Notes: generated from the sequence alone by a model not told the origin. Shown: positions 43,786 through 53,680, counted from the first letter of the stretch. The stretch is 64,000 nucleotides of DNA from Gemmatirosa kalamazoonensis (GCF_000522985.1 NZ_CP007128.1:5130220-5194219); one strand, 5' to 3'. Made by a program: numbers and translations.

Positions 43786-45876
43786 ATGCTCCGACCGCTG
43801 ACGATCGCGCTCGTGCAGTTCAAGCCGAGCAAGGGCGACTACGACGCGAACCTCGCGCGCATCGCCGAGCTGTTGGCCGAGTGCGCGACGCTCGAGCCGC
43901 GCCCCGACGTGGTGCACCTGCCGGAGACGGCGCTCACCGGGTACTTCGTGGAAGGTGGGGTGCGCGACCTCGCCGTCACGTCCGGCACGGTGGCCGCCGA
44001 CCTCGACACCGCCTACCGAGCCGCCGCCGCCCGCCGCGGCCACGCCGCCGACCCGCTCGACGTCGTGGTCGGGTTCTACGAGGTGTGGCGGAACACGCTG
44101 CACAACGCAGCGATGTACGTCACCGTCGGTGACGGTCCCGCTCCGCGCTCCACGCTCCACGCTCCACGCTCGGCATCCCCGAACGACGACGCGAGCGTGG
44201 AGCGTGGAGCGCGGAGCGTGGAGGGCGGTCCGGTCATTCACCACGTCCATCGCAAGCATTTCCTCCCCACCTACGGGTTGTTCGACGAGGAGCGGTTCGT
44301 CGAGCGTGGGTTCGACTTGCGCGCGTTCGACGCGCCGTGGGGGCGGGCGGCGATCCTCGTCTGCGAGGACGCGTGGCACTCGCTCACGGGGACGATCGTG
44401 GCGCTCGACGGCGCGCAGCTCGTGTTCGTCTGCTCGGCGGCGCCGGCGCGCGGGATCTGGCCGCGCGACGACGGCCTGCCGGGCCCGGCGAGCGTGAGCC
44501 GGTGGGAGCGGCTCGTGCGCGACATCGCCGAGGAGCATGGCGTGTACGTGTCGTACGTGAACCTCGTCGGCAGCGAGGGGGGCAAAGGGTTCTTCGGGGC
44601 GTCGAGCGTGATCGGGCCGCGCGGCGACGTGCGGTGCCGGCTGCCGGTGTGGGACGAGGCGATCCTGTCGATCACGATCGACCTGGAGGATCTCACGCGC
44701 GCACGGGCGGACGCGCCGCTGCTGAACGACCTGCGCGTGACCCTGCCCCATCTGCTCGCGAACCTCGACCGCGCGGAGCGCGGCGAGCCAGCGCGGCTGG
44801 AGTACGATCCGGCGTCGACGGAGCACGCGCATGGCCTGGTGTCGGCCGACGAGCGCGGCGACGGTGCGGCCGGCGCGGGGACGCCGGAAGTCGGCTCGCC
44901 CGGGGCGGCGGTGTCGCCGTCGCCGTCGGACCCGGCGCAGGGACTAGGTACTGGGGGGCCCCCCCCCCACCCGCAACAGGCCACGTCCGGTCCCGCGGCA
45001 CATAACGGAAAGCTCGCCTGCGGGATCCCGGTGACGCACGTGCGCCTCGTCGACAACGGCACGCCGCCCCCGCTCGACGTCGACGGCCCGATGACCGAGC
45101 GGTGGCTCGTCACGTTCCTGCAGGACGAGTTCGCCCGGCGCGGCTTCAACAAGGCGGTCGTGGGGCTGTCCGGCGGCGTGGACTCCGCCGTGACGGCGTT
45201 CCTCTGCGCGCGGGCGCTCGGCCCGGAGAACGTGATCGGCGTGCGGATGCCGTACCGCACGTCGAGCCCCGAGAGCCTGGAGCACGCCCAGCTCGTCGGC
45301 GACGCGCTCGGCATGGAGCTCCGGACGATCGAGATCACGAACGCGGTGGACGGCTATCTCGCGTTCGAGCCGGATGCGGACCCGGCGCGCCGAGGCAACG
45401 TCATGGCGCGCATGCGGATGATCATCCTGTTCGACCTCTCGTCGCGGTACCGGGCGCTGCCGGTGGGCACCGGGAACAAGACGGAGCGGCTGTTCGGCTA
45501 CTTCACGTGGCACGCCGACGACTCACCGCCGATCAACCCGCTGGGCGATCTGTACAAGAGCCAGGTGTGGGCACTGGCGCGTCAGCTCGGTGTACCGGAC
45601 ATCGTGATCTCCAAGCCGGCCTCGGCCGATCTCATCAAGGGGCAGACGGACGAGGGGGACTTCGGGATCAGCTACGCGCGGGCGGACGTGCTGCTGAACT
45701 GGCTGCTGAACGGCCACTCGCCGGAGGATCTCGTGGCCCGCGGCTTCGATCCTGCAGAGGTCGAGCTCGTCCGACGTCGACTGTCGGGGACGCACTGGAA
45801 GCGGCGGCTGCCGGCCGTCGCGATGGTGAGCCCCACGGCGATCGGCGAGGCGTACCTGCGGCCGGTGGACTACTGA
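43786..45876 (+). CDS. nadE: Glutamine-dependent NAD(+) synthetase
   Basis: 696 aa from the ATG at 43786 (MLRPLTIALVQFKPS). The N-terminal nitrilase-type glutaminase has the full triad: Glu47 (HLPETALTGY), Lys in HRKHFLPTYGLFDEERF, and Cys in ILVCEDAW. The C-terminal synthetase has the P-loop SGGVDSAV and GTGNKTE. It amidates NaAD to NAD with ammonia from glutamine. Two insertions are odd: about residues 118-147 come from a GTGGAGC repeat hairpin inside the glutaminase domain, and a low-complexity Gly/Pro/Ser linker (with a G6C9 run near 44951-44967) lies between the domains. Confidence 0.94.
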   Translation: MLRPLTIALVQFKPSKGDYDANLARIAELLAECATLEPRPDVVHLPETALTGYFVEGGVRDLAVTSGTVAADLDTAYRAAAARRGHAADPLDVVVGFYEVWRNTLHNAAMYVTVGDGPAPRSTLHAPRSASPNDDASVERGARSVEGGPVIHHVHRKHFLPTYGLFDEERFVERGFDLRAFDAPWGRAAILVCEDAWHSLTGTIVALDGAQLVFVCSAAPARGIWPRDDGLPGPASVSRWERLVRDIAEEHGVYVSYVNLVGSEGGKGFFGASSVIGPRGDVRCRLPVWDEAILSITIDLEDLTRARADAPLLNDLRVTLPHLLANLDRAERGEPARLEYDPASTEHAHGLVSADERGDGAAGAGTPEVGSPGAAVSPSPSDPAQGLGTGGPPPHPQQATSGPAAHNGKLACGIPVTHVRLVDNGTPPPLDVDGPMTERWLVTFLQDEFARRGFNKAVVGLSGGVDSAVTAFLCARALGPENVIGVRMPYRTSSPESLEHAQLVGDALGMELRTIEITNAVDGYLAFEPDADPARRGNVMARMRMIILFDLSSRYRALPVGTGNKTERLFGYFTWHADDSPPINPLGDLYKSQVWALARQLGVPDIVISKPASADLIKGQTDEGDFGISYARADVLLNWLLNGHSPEDLVARGFDPAEVELVRRRLSGTHWKRRLPAVAMVSPTAIGEAYLRPVDY
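44140..44223. repeat. GTGGAGC-repeat hairpin inside nadE
   Basis: CGCTCCACGCTCCACGCTC-type arm at 44140-44171 and GAGCGTGGAGCGTGGAGCG-type arm at 44193-44223 with a 21-nt loop. The insertion length keeps the frame and adds about 29 residues to the glutaminase domain, between YVTVGDG and GGPVIHHVHRK. Confidence 0.88.
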
Positions 45877-45941
45877 CCGACCGGCGGACGGTAGCGCCCG
45901 GTAACGTTCAGCCAGACAACGACATAGAGCGTCACGTGGCC

Positions 45942-45969
45942 TTGCGGCGTGCGTAACGCGCGCTAGGTT
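45942..45969 (+). promoter_or_regulatory. Promoter candidate for the L,D-transpeptidase
   Basis: TTGCGG (45942-45947), a 16-bp spacer and TAGGTT (45964-45969) lie about 95 bp before the transpeptidase start in a comparatively AT-rich patch. A weak match, given for want of a better candidate. Confidence 0.3.
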
Positions 45970-46062
45970 ACATCGTCCTACCACAAGTGTTCCCGCCGCG
46001 GACGCGACTCGCTCAGTCGTGCCCGCCAAAATCCTCTGTCGTCCCCGGGTCGCACACCGTCG

Positions 46063-46866
46063 ATGACGTTCCTGCCGCTCGCGCGCGTCCTCCTCAGCGC
46101 GTTCGCCCCGCTGCTGTCCCCCAGTGACAGCGGCACGATCGTCCGTCCGACCCCCTCCCCCGCGCCGACCCCGGTCGTCGCGCCGTTCACCGTCCCGGTG
46201 ATCTCGCCGAAGGCCGACACGTCGGCCGCCGCCTCGCTGCCGCTGCCGACCGTGACGCCGGTCGTCGACGCCGCGGCCGTTCCGGCGGTGGAGACGGCCC
46301 TGGTCGCCGCGCCGACGCCGGTGAGCCCCGCTCCGGCCGCGTTCGCGGCACCGACGCTCGCCGCCGGCGGCTGGGCATTCGCGCCCGGGATGGTCGCGAT
46401 GCCGTCGTGGGTCAGCGGCACGCGCACGGGACTCCGCCATGCGGGGCGAGCGGACAGCATCGTCGTCGAGAAGGGCGAGCACCGGATGACGCTCTACGCG
46501 GGCACCGAGGTGCTCGGCGTCTATCAGGTGGCGATCGGAAAGCGCGACGGGAAGAAGGAGCGCATCGGCGACCTGAAGACGCCGGAGGGGCTCTACCACG
46601 TCGACGCGCGCAACCCGACGAGCCGCTTCCACCTCGCGCTCCACATCTCGTACCCCAACGCGGACGACCTCGCGCGCGCCCGCACGCTCGGCGTCGCGAC
46701 GGGCGGCGACGTCATGATCCATGGCCTGCCTAACGGCCAGGGGACGGCGGGCGTCGCGCACCGCAACTACGACTGGACCAACGGCTGCGTCGCGGTCACG
46801 GACCAGGAGATCGAGGAGATCTGGAGCGCGGTGCCGGTGGGCACGGTGGTGCGCATCAAGCCCTGA
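46063..46866 (+). CDS. L,D-transpeptidase (YkuD domain)
   Basis: 267 aa. Signal peptide-like N-terminus followed by a long Pro/Ala/Val-rich spacer (residues 25-100), probably spanning the envelope. The YkuD domain has IVVEKGEHRMTLYAG, IGDLKTPEGLYHV, VMIHGLPNG and NYDWTNGCVAVTDQEI with catalytic Cys near residue 242. It would form 3-3 cross-links in peptidoglycan or attach proteins to it. A strong terminator follows. Confidence 0.92.
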   Translation: MTFLPLARVLLSAFAPLLSPSDSGTIVRPTPSPAPTPVVAPFTVPVISPKADTSAAASLPLPTVTPVVDAAAVPAVETALVAAPTPVSPAPAAFAAPTLAAGGWAFAPGMVAMPSWVSGTRTGLRHAGRADSIVVEKGEHRMTLYAGTEVLGVYQVAIGKRDGKKERIGDLKTPEGLYHVDARNPTSRFHLALHISYPNADDLARARTLGVATGGDVMIHGLPNGQGTAGVAHRNYDWTNGCVAVTDQEIEEIWSAVPVGTVVRIKP

Positions 46867-46870
46867 GCGG

Positions 46871-46966
46871 GAAACGGCGGAGACGTCCGAAACGGCGGAT
46901 GGCCTCAGGTGGGAGCTCGGCGCTTCCCCTGAGGCCATCCGCTTTTTCAGCAGTTTCCGCCGTTTC
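46871..46966 (+). terminator. Nested terminator hairpin with CGGCGGA/CGTTTC repeats
   Basis: Inner stem of 15 bp (46895-46909 with 46928-46942), 18-nt loop, then TTTTT. Outer stem GAAACGGCGG (46871-46880) with CCGCCGTTTC (46957-46966). The 9-bp CGTTTC-type unit is the family seen at 41542-41565. It ends the L,D-transpeptidase transcript. Confidence 0.85.
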
Positions 46967-47010
46967 TGCGTTCGCGAGATAGCTTCCTGCGTCTCCAACC
47001 GAACGCTTCA

Positions 47011-50000
47011 ATGCGCATACGTCGCCTCCTCCCGCTCGCCGCGCTCGCGCTCGCGGCGCTCCCTCTCCCCGCGCAGCAGGTCGACCCCGCACTGTACGCG
47101 GGACTCCGCTATCGCATGATCGGTCCCGGCCGCGGCGGCCGAGTGACCGCGGTGGCCGGCGTGCCGAGCCAGCTGCACACGTTCTACATGGGCACCGTCG
47201 GCGGCGGCGTGTGGAAGACGGAGGACGCCGGCCAGACGTGGCGCAACGTCACCGACCGCTTCGTCGGCGAGGGGTCGATCGGCGCGGTGGAGGTCGCGCA
47301 GAGCGACGCGAACGTGGTGTACGTCGGCACCGGCTCGGACGACATCCGCAGCAACGTCTCGACGGGACGCGGGGTGTACAAGTCGACCGACGCGGGTCGC
47401 ACGTGGACGTTCATCGGGCTGCGCGACGCGGGGCAGATCGGCGGCATCCGCGTCGACCCGCGCGACGCGAACGTCGTGTACGTCGCGGTGGCGGGCAACG
47501 CGTTCAAGCCGAACGCCGCGCGCGGGCTCTATCGCTCGCGGGACGGCGGGCGCACGTGGGAGAAGGTGCTGTTCGTCTCCGACAGCACGGGCGCCGTGGA
47601 CGTGGAGCTCAAGCCCGACAACCCGAGCGTGCTGTTCGTCTCCATGTGGCGCGGCGAGCGCAAGCCGTGGACGATCATCAGCGGCGCGCGCGAGGGCGGG
47701 ATCTACAAGAGCACCGACGGCGGCACGACGTGGAAGAAGCTCGGCGGCGGGCTGCCTAACGGACTGTTCGGCAAGAGCAACATCGCCGTCACGGCGGCGA
47801 ACCCGAACCGCGTCTACGCGCTGATCGAGGCGAAGCCGGGGATGGGCCTCTACCGCTCCGAGGACGCCGGCGAGTCGTGGACGATGGTGAACCCGGCGGC
47901 GCAGCTGCTCACTCGGCCGTTCTACTACACGACGCTCGCCGCCGACCCGACGAACGCGGACGTGATCTACGGCGGCGCCGAAGGGTTCTTCAAGTCGACG
48001 GACGGCGGGCGCACGTTCGCGACGTTCCGCACGCCGCACGGGGACAACCACGACATGTGGATCAACCCGCGCGACGGCAACGTCATGATCCAGGCGAACG
48101 ACGGCGGCGCGAACGTGTCGCTGAACGGCGGGCGCACCTGGTCGACGCAGATGAACCAGCCGACGGCGGAGATCTACAACGTCGCGGTGGACTCGCAGTG
48201 GCCCTACCGCGTGTACGGCGCGCAGCAGGACGAGGGCGGCACGGTGATGCTGCCGTCGCTGCCCACGAGCACGCTCGCCGTCGACGATCCGATCCAGAGC
48301 TGGCGGCAGGCGCCGGGGTGCGAGACGGGCCCCGTGATGCCGCATCCGACGAACCCCGACACGGTCTACGGGTCGTGCAAGGGACAGTTCAGCCGCATCT
48401 CCCTGCGCACCGGCCAGGAGCAGCAGTACTGGATCGGCGCGCAGTCGCTGTACGGGATGCCTAACGAGAATCTCATCTACCGCTTCCAGCGCGTCAGCCC
48501 GATGGCGACGAGCCCGCACGATGCGCGCGTCGTCTACTACGGCTCGCAGTACCTGCACAAGTCGGTCGACGGCGGCCAGACGTGGACGCGGATCTCGCCC
48601 GACCTCACGGCGAACGATCCACGGTACCGCAAGACGATCTCCGGCGAGCCGATCACGATCGACGTGACGGGCGAGGAGATGTACGCGACGCTCTACACGA
48701 TCAAGGAGTCGTCGATCGCGCGCGGCGTGATCTGGACGGGGGCGAACGACGGCCCGGTGTACGTGACGCGCGACAACGGCGCGACGTGGACGAACGTGAC
48801 GCCGAAGGATCTGCCGCCCGGTGGACGGGTGCAGACGGTGGAGCCGTCGCCGCACCGCCCGGGGGCGCGTACGTCGCGGTGCTGCGCTACCAGCTCGGCG
48901 ACTTCAGGCCGTACATCTACGCGACGAACGACTACGGCAAGACGTGGCGCCTGCTCACGCCGGGCGACAACGGCATCCCCGCCGACCACCCGACGCGCGT
49001 CGTGCGCGAGGACCCGAAGCGTCCGGGGCTGCTGTACGCGGGCACGGAGTTCGGGATGTTCGTGTCGTTCGACGACGGGCGGCACTGGCAGACGCTCCAG
49101 CAGAACCTCCCGGCGACGCCGGTGACGGACTTCGTGCTGCACCGCGACGACCTGGTGATCTCGACGCAGGGACGCGCGTTCTGGATCCTGGACGACGTGA
49201 CGCCGCTGCAGCAGCTCGCCGACTCGGTGCAGCGCGCGCGGTTCGCGTCGGCACCCGCGCACCTGTTCGCGCCGCGCGAGGCGACGCGCTTCCGCTACCG
49301 TGCGGCGTTCGGCGGCGAAGAGAGCGACCGCGTGAGCCCGGTGGACCCGCAGTACCCGCCGGCCGGCGCGATGCTCGACTACTGGATCCGCGAGCGCCCG
49401 GAGGGGACGCTGTCCCTCGACATCGTCGACTCGGCGGGCGCGGTGCTGCGCACGCTGTCGAGCGCGGCGGCGGCGCCTAACGAGGGCGCCCGCGGCGGCG
49501 GCCGCTTCGCGCGGCGCGAGACGGCGCTCGACGTGACGCCCGGGATGCACCGCGTGATCTGGGACTTCGCCGTGCCGGGCGCGAACGGCGCGGCGGGCGG
49601 CGGGCCGCTCGTGCCGCCGGGTCGGTACACGGTGCGGCTGTCGCTGCGCGGCCCGGGGACGAGCGCGTCGCAGTGGCAGACGTCGCAGCCGCTCGTCGTG
49701 CGCGCGGACCCGCGCCTGGCGCGCGACGGCGTCACGACGGCGATGCTGCGCGAGCAGTACCTGCACAACCTGCGCGTGCGCGACCTCGTGTCGGAGACGA
49801 ACCGGCTGGTGCAGCGCGTCTCGTCGACGCGGGCGCGGCTCGCCGGCGCGAACGCCGCGTCGGACACGCTCGCCGCGCTCTCGGCGCTCGAGGCGAAGCT
49901 CGTCACGCCGCCGGTGCGCTACAGCGAGCCGGGGCTGCAGGCGCAGGTGCAGTACCTCTACGGCCTGACGACGCAGGCGGACCAGAAGATCGGCCGCGAC

Positions 50001-50099
50001 GCGGTGGAGCGGTACCAGCAGCTCCGCAAGGAAGTGGACGCGGCACAGGCCGAGGCCCGTCGGTGGTTAGGCACGGACGCGCGGTCGGCGGAGCGGTGA
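47011..50099 (+). CDS. Secreted Asp-box (BNR/sortilin-like) beta-propeller protein, frameshifted
   Basis: Signal peptide MRIRRLLPLAALALAALPLPAQ, then at least nine Asp-box repeats (for example KTEDAGQTW, KSTDAGRTW, RSRDGGRTW, KSTDGGTTW, KSVDGGQTW, RDNGATW, NDYGKTW), as in VPS10/sialidase-type propellers. The C-terminal 200 residues form a separate helical region. The frame breaks once at the CCCGGGGG run near 48858-48865. The first part reads into SPHRPGARTS; restoring one G gives PGGAYVAVLRYQLGD and continues to the stop at 50099. About 1,030 aa in total. It could be a sequencing error, a recent pseudogene or programmed slippage. The propeller probably binds glycans or proteins outside the cell. 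Confidence 0.82.
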
Positions 50100-50155
50100 G
50101 GTCGGCGTCGGCGCACCATCTCACGACTCCTCCCGAGAGACAGTTCGTCGCGGTT

Positions 50156-50199
50156 GGGTAGCGGATCGGCCGATCCGCGGATTCGTCGATCCGCTATCC
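50156..50199 (+). terminator. Hairpin after the Asp-box protein gene
   Basis: TAGCGGATCG (50159-50168) pairs with CGATCCGCTA (50187-50196), extended by a few more pairs including one G-U. Between them GGCCGATCCGCGGATTCGT can form alternative pairings with the same 9-bp unit. There is no U-run. Confidence 0.5.
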
Positions 50200-50230
50200 A
50201 AGCACGAGGGGTTCTCTTTCAGCGAGAGTC

Positions 50231-52168
50231 GTGAGACGTCACACTGCCGACGCACTGCCGCCGCGCCGCCGACGCCTTCTGTTAGGCATCACGGTGGCGC
50301 TCCCGTGGGTCCTGCTCGCGCTCGTCGAGCTCGGGCTGCGCGTCGCGGGGTTCGGCGGATCGTATCCGCTGTTCGTGCCGTACCGCGACGCGCCGGGGTT
50401 CCTGTTCCAGAACGACAGCGTCGGGCGCCGGTACTTCCACGGCGCGTTCGTGCCGTCGCCGCACCTCGACTTCTTCCACGCGACGAAGCCGGCCGGCGGG
50501 CTGCGCGTGGTGTTCCAGGGCGAGTCGTCGGCCGCGGGGTTTCCGTACGGCCACGGCGGCGCGCCGTCGCGCATGCTGGAGCAGCGGCTCCAGACGGCGT
50601 TCCCGGGACGCAGCGTCGAGGTGATCAACACCGCGCTCACCGCGGTCAGCTCGTACGTGCTGCTCGACCAGGCGCGCGAGATCGCGGCGCTGCACCCGGA
50701 CGCGGTGCTGATCTACACGGGGCACAACGAGTACTACGGCGTGCTCGGGGCCGCGTCGGCGGGCGCGTTCGGCCACTCGCGTGCGGCGGTGCTGGCGTAT
50801 CTCGCGGTGCGGCGGCTGCGTCTCGCGCAGCTCGTGGAGCGGCTCGTCGCGGCGGGCGCCAGCTCGCTCCGCGGCCGCGTAGCGACGGACGACCCGGGCA
50901 CGGTGATGGAGCTGATGGCCGGCGACCGTCTCGTGCCGCTCGGCTCGCGCCGATTCGACGACGGCGTGGCGCAGTTCCGCGCGAACCTCGATGCGCTGCT
51001 CGCACGCTACCAGGCGGCCCACATCCCGGTGTTCGTCGGCACGCTCGTGAGCGACGAGCGCGACCAGCCGCCGCTCGGCGGCGGATCCGACGCGAACGCG
51101 GCGTACGCGGCGGCGCGCGACCGCGAGGCGCACGGCGACACGGCCGCGGCGCGCGCGCTCTACCGCGAGGCGAAGGAGCGCGACGCGCTGCGGTTCCGCG
51201 CCCCCGAAGCGTTGAACGCGGTGATCCGCGACGTCGCGCGGCGGCGCGGCGCGACGGTGGTGGAGACCCAGCAGGCGGTGGAGCGCGCGTCGCCGGGCGG
51301 CATACCGGGGCACTCGCTCATCCTCGAGCACCTGCACCCGAACGTCGACGGCTACTTCGTGATCGCCGACGCGTTCTACGAGGCGCTGCGCGCCGTGCGC
51401 GCGTTCGGTCCGTGGCCAGCGCCGCCGGCGGCCGAGCGTGCCGCGGCGCGCGCGGCGGTGCCGGTGACGCCGCTCGACTCGCTCGCCGCGCTCTATCGCA
51501 CCGACCGGCTCACGTCGGGGTGGCCGTTCCGGCCGCACGGCGTGCGCGTGCCGGCCATCGTGGACACGCTGCACCCGCGCACGCCGCTGGAGGCGCTCGC
51601 CCAACGGCTGGTGAACGGCCAGCTCTCGTGGGCGGAAGCCACCGACCGGCTGCGCGCCGAGTACGAGCGGGCCGGTGACGCCGACGACGCGATCCGCGTG
51701 GCGCGGGCGCTCGCGAGCGAGTACCGCTACGCCGCGCAGCCGTACCTGGACGCGGCGCGCGTCGCGCTCGCGGCGGGGCGGCCGGCCGACGCGCTCGGCT
51801 TCGCGCGCGCGGCGTACGCGCGGCGCGAGACGGCGGAGAGCGCGAAGCTGGTGGCGACGCTGACGCTGCGCACGGGCGACGTGTCCGCCGCGGTGCCGTA
51901 TCTGGAGCGCGCCGAGGCGCTCGCGCCGCAGGACCGCGACGTGCGCGGCGCGCTCGCGGCGGCACGCATGCTGCCCCGACTCGAGGCGGATCGGCAGCGC
52001 ACGCCGCGCGACACGGCGGTGCTGCACCGGCTCGCGCTCGCGTACGCGCTCGCGCAGCAGTACGCCGGCGCGCGCGACGCGCTCGCGGCGCTGCTCGCGG
52101 TGGCGCCGGGCGCGACCGACGCGCAGGCGCTGCTGCGCGAGCTTCCACCGCGTGAGCTGCCACGATGA
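50231..52168 (+). CDS. SGNH/GDSL-type esterase fused to TPR region
   Basis: 645 aa, GTG start. Membrane anchor at about residues 19-40. SGNH domain: FQGESSAAGFPYG (block I, Ser), TGHNEYYG (Asn block) and LEHLHPNVDGYFV (Asp/His-type block). Residues from about 430 are TPR-like helices (EALAQRLVNGQLSWAEA; VARALASEYRYAA; VLHRLALAYALAQQYAGARD). It probably deacetylates extracellular glycans or modifies the envelope, with TPRs recruiting partners. Adjacent to a run of glycoside hydrolase genes. Confidence 0.83.
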   Translation: MRRHTADALPPRRRRLLLGITVALPWVLLALVELGLRVAGFGGSYPLFVPYRDAPGFLFQNDSVGRRYFHGAFVPSPHLDFFHATKPAGGLRVVFQGESSAAGFPYGHGGAPSRMLEQRLQTAFPGRSVEVINTALTAVSSYVLLDQAREIAALHPDAVLIYTGHNEYYGVLGAASAGAFGHSRAAVLAYLAVRRLRLAQLVERLVAAGASSLRGRVATDDPGTVMELMAGDRLVPLGSRRFDDGVAQFRANLDALLARYQAAHIPVFVGTLVSDERDQPPLGGGSDANAAYAAARDREAHGDTAAARALYREAKERDALRFRAPEALNAVIRDVARRRGATVVETQQAVERASPGGIPGHSLILEHLHPNVDGYFVIADAFYEALRAVRAFGPWPAPPAAERAAARAAVPVTPLDSLAALYRTDRLTSGWPFRPHGVRVPAIVDTLHPRTPLEALAQRLVNGQLSWAEATDRLRAEYERAGDADDAIRVARALASEYRYAAQPYLDAARVALAAGRPADALGFARAAYARRETAESAKLVATLTLRTGDVSAAVPYLERAEALAPQDRDVRGALAAARMLPRLEADRQRTPRDTAVLHRLALAYALAQQYAGARDALAALLAVAPGATDAQALLRELPPRELPR

Positions 52169-52199
52169 CTCGGCAGGAGGCGATATTGCGAGCGTGACG

Positions 52200-53318
52200 A
52201 TGCGATACGCGATGACGATGCTGCCGGCGCTGCGGGCGCTGCGGGCGCTCCCCGCACTCGCGCTGCTGGCGTGCGGCGGTGGCGGCGGCGGTGCCGGCGG
52301 CGGGGTGGTGACGCCGCCGCCGCCGGTCACGCCCACGGCGCAGCAGTACGTGAACCCGGTGCTCGACGTCGACTTCCCCGACCCCGCGGTGACGAAGTCG
52401 AGCGACGGCTTCTACTACGCGTACGCGACGCAGACGACGGGGCTCCGCATCCAGGTCGCGCGGTCGCGCGATCTCGTGCAGTGGACCACGCTCGGCGAGG
52501 CGCTGCCTAACCGCCCGTCGTGGGCGAGCGAGTCGCAGAACTTCTGGGCGCCCGACGTGAACGAGCGCGAGGGCCGCTTCGTGATGTACTACTCGGCGCA
52601 GATCGACGCGTCGAAGCGCACGAACCCGAGCGACGGCTTCTGCGTCGGGATGGCGACGGCGACGACCGCCGCGGGACCGTTCACCGACGTCGGACACCCG
52701 GTGGTGTGCGGCCCGACGTTCACGACGATCGACCCGATGGGGTTCGACGACCCGCAGAGCGGAAAGCGCTACTTGTACTGGGGCTCGGCCGGCGCGCCGA
52801 TCGTCGTGCAGGAGCTCGCGGCCGACCGCGCGTCGTTCACCGCCGGGAGCACGCCGGTGTCGCTCGTGTCGCCGCGCGCGGGGAACGACCCGAGCGCGTA
52901 CGACGTCGGGCTGATCGAGGGGCCGTGGGTGACGTTCCACGCGCCGAACTACTACCTGTTCTTCTCCGGCAACGCGTGCTGCGGCGCCGCGGCGCACTAC
53001 GCCGTGATGGTGGCGCGCGCCACGTCGCCGACGGGGCCATACGACGTGCTGCGCAACGGCGCCGCCGCGCAGCCGGTGCTCACGGGAGCGGGGACGTGGA
53101 CCGCGCCCGGTCACAACGCGGTGATCACCGATGCGGCGGGCGTGGACTGGATGCTGTACCACGCGATCAACACGGCGAACCCGTTCCTCATCCCCGGGCG
53201 CACGGACATCTCGCGGCGGCCGATGCTGCTGGATCGGATCACGTGGACGAACGGCTGGCCGGTGGTCGGCACGGCGGGCAATCCGACGGCGACGCCGCAG
53301 ACGCGGCCGACGCCTTGA
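52200..53318 (+). CDS. GH43-family lipoprotein glycosidase
   Basis: 372 aa from the ATG at 52200; upstream ATG/GTG codons are possible. Lipobox LALLAC at Cys25, then a poly-Gly/Pro linker. The five-bladed GH43 propeller has DVDFPDPAV (catalytic Asp), TIDPMGFDD (Asp) and LIEGPWVTF (Glu). Typical activities are arabinanase, arabinofuranosidase or xylosidase; specificity is not readable. About 55% of the text matches the GH43 gene at 56511, so they are paralogues. It is the only glycosidase here on the plus strand. Confidence 0.9.
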   Translation: MRYAMTMLPALRALRALPALALLACGGGGGGAGGGVVTPPPPVTPTAQQYVNPVLDVDFPDPAVTKSSDGFYYAYATQTTGLRIQVARSRDLVQWTTLGEALPNRPSWASESQNFWAPDVNEREGRFVMYYSAQIDASKRTNPSDGFCVGMATATTAAGPFTDVGHPVVCGPTFTTIDPMGFDDPQSGKRYLYWGSAGAPIVVQELAADRASFTAGSTPVSLVSPRAGNDPSAYDVGLIEGPWVTFHAPNYYLFFSGNACCGAAAHYAVMVARATSPTGPYDVLRNGAAAQPVLTGAGTWTAPGHNAVITDAAGVDWMLYHAINTANPFLIPGRTDISRRPMLLDRITWTNGWPVVGTAGNPTATPQTRPTP

Positions 53319-53368
53319 GGGAGCGCCGGCTCACGATTGCCCTCCCGGGGACGCTCCTCGTGTGTTGG

Positions 53369-53439
53369 ACGCGGATCGCGCGGATCGCGCCGATAGACTT
53401 GAGCCGTTAGTCTATCGGCGCGATCCGCGCGATCCGCGT
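53369..53439. terminator. Perfect 31-bp stem-loop of GGATCGCGC repeats
   Basis: Arms 53369-53399 and 53409-53439 are perfectly complementary over 31 bp with a 9-nt loop. Each arm holds two copies of the 9-bp unit GGATCGCGC followed by CGATAGACT. It sits about 50 bp after the GH43 stop, so it is probably a bidirectional transcript end. Confidence 0.8.
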
Positions 53440-53494
53440 TCCAGTCTCGATGCGCCTTCAGCGCGAACGCCGGTGCGGCGCGTCGCCGCACGCC

Positions 53495-53666
53495 TCACGC
53501 CTCGCCCATGACGAGCCCCTCGATCGTGTGGGCCTGCACGATCGGCTCGAGCCGGTCGACGATGCGGGCGTTCAGACGGCGGCGCGTCTGCTCCGGCAGC
53601 GACTCGAAGTAGGCACGCGTCGAACGTCCTCGCGGTCGGCGTCTCGGGCGCGGTCATCGTCGTCAT
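53495..53666 (-). pseudogene. Small ORF with apparent frameshift
   Basis: An ATG at 53666 with GGAGG 5 bp upstream opens MTTMTAPETPTARTFDA. A single-base shift near 53617 then gives a plausible protein-like text (YFESLPEQTRRRLNARIV, then DRLEPIVQAHTIEGLVMGEA) to a stop at 53495. Without the shift the frame becomes Arg-rich and is not protein-like. About 56 aa if repaired. No family recognised. It may be a broken regulator or antitoxin-like gene, or a sequencing error. Confidence 0.4.
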
Positions 53667-53680
53667 GGAGACCTCCAGGT

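Larger units (their letters stand above)
53319..53680. other. Intergenic region, 362 bp, with hairpin and possible small ORF remnant
   Basis: Lies between the convergent GH43 and GH2 genes. It contains the 31-bp perfect stem at 53369-53439 and, on the minus strand, a small frameshifted ORF at 53495-53666. Nothing else in it is recognisable. Confidence 0.5.
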
